Virus record (IMG/VR): IMGVR_UViG_3300037070_004746
Location: 1 to 22,566 of that record
Direction: 5' to 3' (one strand)
Source of the DNA: a virus
DNA: 22,566 nucleotides
Shown here: positions 20,401-22,566 of the stretch, piece by piece
How the letters are laid out: the number at the start of each line of letters is the position of its first letter
Numbering within the stretch: position 1 is the stretch's first letter
Program-made: the position numbers and the translations under genes
Notes under the pieces: generated by a model
What the model was told of the DNA's origin: nothing
The model's database searches: none
Seen by the model: only the letters and a program-made list of their open reading frames with translations

Positions 20401-20774
20401 CAGTAGAAGCCGGGCAGGTTGCGCGCGCCAGGTCCGGAAAAGAAGATCGAGGCGATGCCGCGATAGGCCGGCATGGTCGCCGAGGTGAGGCTGAACCTCG
20501 AGGCGAGGTTTTCCGGCATGACCTGGTTGGCCTCGCCAGGCAGCCAGGTGACGAGGCCGACAAGGCCGCCCTCCTTCTTCTCGCCGCCGAACAGGTCGGG
20601 CAGGCTCATGCCGAGCTGCGTCAGGCCGGTCAGCTGCGCCGGCCAATCAGCCGGCCACGCCCGTTTCTCGTCGATGATCAGATTGGACATGTAGTCGACC
20701 GGCCCGGCGCAGACGCCGAAGTGGATCGACATGCCGTAGGCGACGATCTCCTGTTTCGGCTTCTTCTTACCCAC
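17439..20774 (-). CDS. Tail tip/central hub protein (gpJ-like)
   Basis: A 1111-residue protein. The N-terminus (IVAYGMSIHFGVCAGPVDYM, then DEKRAWPADW and VTWLPGEANQVMPENLASRF) and the central block at about 505-760 (NPAHIIYECLTNPNWGMG, TLFVNPRTGLLTLKLIRNDY, then NEIVVTWTNPDNEEEE) match alphaproteobacterial tail-tip proteins with a Phage_tail_3-like domain. Residues about 150-500 are an insertion of short beta strands such as DEVIIVCGNGDLLIYSSDLS, resembling beta-propeller blades. The C-terminal 300 residues look like Ig/FN3-type beta modules. It begins at a GTG overlapping the previous gene. Its role is the baseplate hub that contacts the host and passes DNA. Confidence 0.88.
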   Translation of the reverse strand: MGKKKPKQEIVAYGMSIHFGVCAGPVDYMSNLIIDEKRAWPADWPAQLTGLTQLGMSLPDLFGGEKKEGGLVGLVTWLPGEANQVMPENLASRFSLTSATMPAYRGIASIFFSGPGARNLPGFYWRANSPYLPGVWVGVARASTDLNAIHARIYRSITVTTQPGLDLGVLGSFAGGSTYVWDTNGDYCVKASVGVADGGACTVITLPSGEHREFTPANLDGLLGRVHITEDMEIVQLIGPPTDCYLEFRDAATLTDVHTIDVPPAVGAYLYNFGFVCDDIVMPDDSRHLFGCLRQQAFNNWALLSKSSAADDWVLVATAAGGGADSEEISMGRQYAYARNAVSTNEVFRVEWGLGPPDYFDEVLMPPAGIGSRTVRIIHYYENTDEVIIVCGNGDLLIYSSDLSVLKRSRTGLPDDLGLIAGMACKRLDLGGGQIVLHESGPPPKLHFIDVATLGTAYTIDIPTSNFVNKTNNYDQTGVNKKHAGVFMAVNVGSQPSVFWFLPPLGPFDSNPAHIIYECLTNPNWGMGAPSSAIDIGAFEAAGLTLFNERFGLSMIWTQQASIEDFISEVLDHIEATLFVNPRTGLLTLKLIRNDYSIPSLPVFTPDNSVVTAFSRKLWGETINEIVVTWTNPDNEEEETVVAQDLANIEAQGGVISDGRNYYGVRRSDLAAWLAHRDLRSASTPLAKCDIEVNRSAWDLLPGDCCVLNSPEDGIDSIVMRVGPVDYGKPGDSTVRTSLMEDVFSLALADYSEPPESLWVDTSESPSAADHTEIVTLPYYLVTNLIDASIVAGVDYPEVFAGVLAAEAGQDTQTFELLGQETNAAGVIGYANFGTRTIASRATLAAAIAAEVETTILSFPDRTQGNGPVVGGLMLIEGADETVSEICLVSDLGVGGWTFKRGVLDTVPRAWPAGTPVWFVDGDMAFSDDTIRSVAETVNYKVLPTTSRGTLAESSAPVSSAVMTARPHLPLRPADVMVNSDAGFAGAIDCVGVDPIPVTWARRNRETETAIIKAWDDGDVTPEAGQTTTVTLTDTAGAVLHAYTGIAGTSYNVDVADFAGESEGYIVVSSERDGLESLQAWRAHVLLASSFTFEDGGAYEFEDGLTKSFED

Positions 20775-20958
20775 GGCCGCGCTTCGCCCTCACGACCTCG
20801 ACCGCCAGCGCATCGCCCGCCGCCAGGAATCTTTCCTCGGTAATGCCGTTCCTGATGAAGTCGCGAAAGTCGAGGCCATGCCGGCCGAACCAGTCGCGGG
20901 CGCCCGCCACGCAATGGCCGGCCTGCCGGACGTCGTCAATGGTGATGCGCGCGCTCAT
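20767..20958 (-). CDS. Small tail-tip operon protein
   Basis: A 63-residue helical protein: MSARITIDDVRQAGHCVAGA, then RDWFGRHGLDFRDFIRNGIT. It is conserved in character with small proteins preceding the hub in Rhizobiales phages, where its role is not known. The ATG at 20958 overlaps the stop of the upstream gene (ATGA), so the longer frame to 21000 is not needed. The gene sits where lambda has K and I, but it has no NlpC/P60 peptidase features. Confidence 0.75.
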   Translation of the reverse strand: MSARITIDDVRQAGHCVAGARDWFGRHGLDFRDFIRNGITEERFLAAGDALAVEVVRAKRGRG

Positions 20959-21182
20959 ATCTTGACCTGGTATTTGACGTACTTCTTGTCGCCGTACCAC
21001 AGGACGTTGAGGCCCTTGACCGTGACCGTGCCGAACACCACCGGCACCGGCTTGCCGCGCTCGGCGACCGGGTTGTCGAGGTCGGTCGTCTCAGGCGGCT
21101 TTTCCTTCTTCGGCTTTGGCGCGAGCAGGAAGGCGACGACCTGGAAGGCGATGGCCACCAGCAGCCAGATGAACCATGCCAA
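20955..21182 (-). CDS. Small tail-tip operon protein with N-terminal hydrophobic helix
   Basis: A 75-residue protein. Residues 2-20 are hydrophobic (AWFIWLLVAIAFQVVAFLL), followed by APKPKKEKPPETTDLDNPVA and a beta-rich end with PVVFGTVTVKGLNVLWYGD. The end resembles the N-terminal strands of tail-tip proteins. It starts at a TTG (21182) with GGGGAG seven bases upstream. An ATG shortly downstream is out of frame. The hydrophobic helix may act in tail assembly or in membrane penetration. The proteins on both sides are tail-tip components. Confidence 0.75.
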   Translation of the reverse strand: MAWFIWLLVAIAFQVVAFLLAPKPKKEKPPETTDLDNPVAERGKPVPVVFGTVTVKGLNVLWYGDKKYVKYQVKI

Positions 21183-21194
21183 AACGTTCTCCCC

Positions 21195-22034
21195 TCAATA
21201 GTAGTTGTTGCGATAGCCGGTCGGATTGTTGAGCGGGATCCAGGGACAGCCGCCGTGGTTGAGGATGTTGCTGTGCAGGTACCGGCAGTCGTCCATCTGG
21301 TGATTGCAGCCGAGGATGATGTTGACCGGATCGCCGACATCGAGATCCCGCAGCAGCCCGCCGAGCGCCAGCGTGTTGCCGGAGACCGACAGGATCTTGC
21401 GCTTTTCGGTGCCGCCGTCATCGTTGGTCCATTCAACGATGCCCTCGCGGAAGCTGTCCGCGCTGAAAGCACCGTTCCAGCCGCTGCCGACCGTGATCGA
21501 CGTGCCGGATTTCGACGCCACCGTGGACGTTCTCGTCGCATGCGCGCGATCGGCCTTGCATTCGTCCCCATACAAAACATGCGGGCAGCCGAGCTGATAG
21601 TTGCGGCGCAGTCCAGGCCGGCGCAGCGACGACGACACCGGCTCGCAGGACACCACGCACTCGTCGCCCTCGCGGCCGACCGACAGCACCCGGCCGGACC
21701 ACACCACCAGGAACTCGGGCGTCGGCGTGTCGGTCAGATGGCCCTGGCGGATGATCAGCGTCACCGGCACGGTCGGCGGATAGACGCGGAACTTTTCCGC
21801 GAACTCGATGTCGCGCGGCATCCGCACGGCGATCGTGGTGCGATCGAGCGTGCCTGACGAGACGATGGCGTCGCGCATGGCCGGCACCGGATCGTAGGTG
21901 ACGCCGGCGTGAACGATGTTCTGGTCGGCGTCGGTGATGGTGAACTGCGCCAGCGGTGCGGTGTCATAGATGAACTGGTAGAGCGTGACCGGCGTTGCCT
22001 TCTGCCGGCTTTCCTCGAGCGGCGCGAAGGCCAT
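21195..22034 (-). CDS. Tail tip protein, phage BR0599/DUF2163 family (gpL-like)
   Basis: A 279-residue protein. The first 150 residues carry the beta-rich DUF2163 domain (LYQFIYDTAPLAQFTITDAD, then RDAIVSSGTLDRTTIAVRMP). The C-terminal part carries the cysteine-rich BR0599 signature: LGCPHVLYGDECKADR near 148-163, and CNHQMDDC, then HGGCPWIPLNNP at the end. In lambda gpL the equivalent cysteines hold an iron-sulfur cluster, so a cluster here is plausible. The ATG follows directly after the TAG of the upstream gene. It would join the tail tube to the hub. Confidence 0.88.
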   Translation of the reverse strand: MAFAPLEESRQKATPVTLYQFIYDTAPLAQFTITDADQNIVHAGVTYDPVPAMRDAIVSSGTLDRTTIAVRMPRDIEFAEKFRVYPPTVPVTLIIRQGHLTDTPTPEFLVVWSGRVLSVGREGDECVVSCEPVSSSLRRPGLRRNYQLGCPHVLYGDECKADRAHATRTSTVASKSGTSITVGSGWNGAFSADSFREGIVEWTNDDGGTEKRKILSVSGNTLALGGLLRDLDVGDPVNIILGCNHQMDDCRYLHSNILNHGGCPWIPLNNPTGYRNNYY

Positions 22035-22566
22035 CTATTCCACCGCCAGGGTTTCGATCATCTGCATGGACAGCTTGATGCGCGCCACGTCCTCGCGCGG
22101 CCACGAGCACGTCATGATGTCGGACGCCATCCGCCACAGCGGCAGCCAGGATACCCGCTCTATTGCCGGCAGCGCGACATCCTGGCCCCAGGCGGCGCCG
22201 ACCGTGATCACCGAATTGCCGCCCGACGAGCCGATCGACGTGACGGCGCGGGTGATCCATGTGCGGTCCGTCTTGCGCACCGCCACAGCCTTGTAGACGG
22301 TGCTGGGATCGAACGTCGCATCGGTCGCCGTGCCTTGCACGACAATCGTCGTTCCCGCCGCCGTGATGCCGCTGACCGGCACCAGATCCTTTTGCCAGGT
22401 CGGCATGTAGAACTCATGCTGGCGTCCCATCATGCGATCGAAGAACTGGCGCAGCCGGTCGGCATGATCGAAGTCGCAGGCGGTGTATTGCGCCTCCCAC
22501 ATGCGCGTCGAGAAAGCGACCGGAAAGAAACGTCGGACCCGGCCGAAGCCATAGTCGATCGCCGCG
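22035..22566 (-). CDS. Tail tip assembly protein, gpM/DUF2460-like (5' end off window)
   Basis: A partial gene. The frame is open to the right edge, reading AAIDYGFGRVRRFFPVAFST before the first ATG at 22502, so the true start lies outside. About 177 residues are visible. MWEAQYTACDFDHADRLRQF, then MMGRQHEFYMPTWQKDLVPV suggests a minor tail protein of the type that precedes gpL-like genes. The assignment rests mainly on position immediately before the BR0599 gene and on the aromatic, beta-rich content. The TAG at 22035 is adjacent to the next ATG. Confidence 0.7.
   Translation of the reverse strand, partial: AAIDYGFGRVRRFFPVAFSTRMWEAQYTACDFDHADRLRQFFDRMMGRQHEFYMPTWQKDLVPVSGITAAGTTIVVQGTATDATFDPSTVYKAVAVRKTDRTWITRAVTSIGSSGGNSVITVGAAWGQDVALPAIERVSWLPLWRMASDIMTCSWPREDVARIKLSMQMIETLAVE

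Overview
The window is a GC-rich, densely packed stretch of a temperate tailed phage, probably a siphophage of an alphaproteobacterium and most likely of Rhizobiales. The host guess rests on composition and on the tail genes, including a protein of the phage BR0599 type first named in Brucella. Most neighbouring genes overlap by 1 to 4 bases (ATGA, GTGA, TGATG), so they form long, translationally coupled operons. No host gene, rRNA or tRNA was recognised. Portal, capsid and large terminase genes are not in the window.

Read on the minus strand from the right, the map follows the order of phage lambda. The tail-tip block comes first: 22566-20767 holds a gpM-like partial gene, a gpL/BR0599-like gene and two small genes, and 20774-17439 is a 1111-residue gpJ-like hub. 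Two tail-fibre or appendage proteins follow (17434-16266), then two small membrane proteins (16252-15684). After a strong terminator, a separate promoter with a palindromic operator (about 15490-15462) drives a cassette of small membrane and coiled-coil proteins, a small HTH protein, a DUF551-like protein, the tyrosine integrase (14150-12999) and an excisionase-like protein (13002-12766). The gap at 12581-12765 carries an array of TGGATAA boxes and is the best candidate for attP or an origin.

The early plus-strand operon (9225-12580) runs towards this gap. It encodes a YqaJ-type exonuclease, a Bet/RecT annealing protein, small accessory proteins and a second excisionase-like paralogue. Upstream lie two ParB-fold proteins (7009-9106). 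The immunity region (5901-6573) has divergent YdaS/Cro-like and short CI-like genes around three operators spaced 24 bp apart. Two more copies of the operator sit on the promoter of the recombination operon, so one repressor probably controls both.

Left of the immunity region, a minus-strand operon encodes a VRR-NUC nuclease, a DUF1376 replication protein with four 12-bp repeats inside its gene, small proteins, a PP-loop (PAPS-reductase-like) enzyme, a collagen-like tail fibre, a GH19-type endolysin, an uncharacterised protein and an HNH endonuclease. The left edge holds four phased 16-bp repeats next to a C10 tract, in the place where a cos/terminase site would be expected.

The tail and integrase genes are contiguous across the presumed attP. 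This is the order of a circular or virion genome, not of an integrated prophage.
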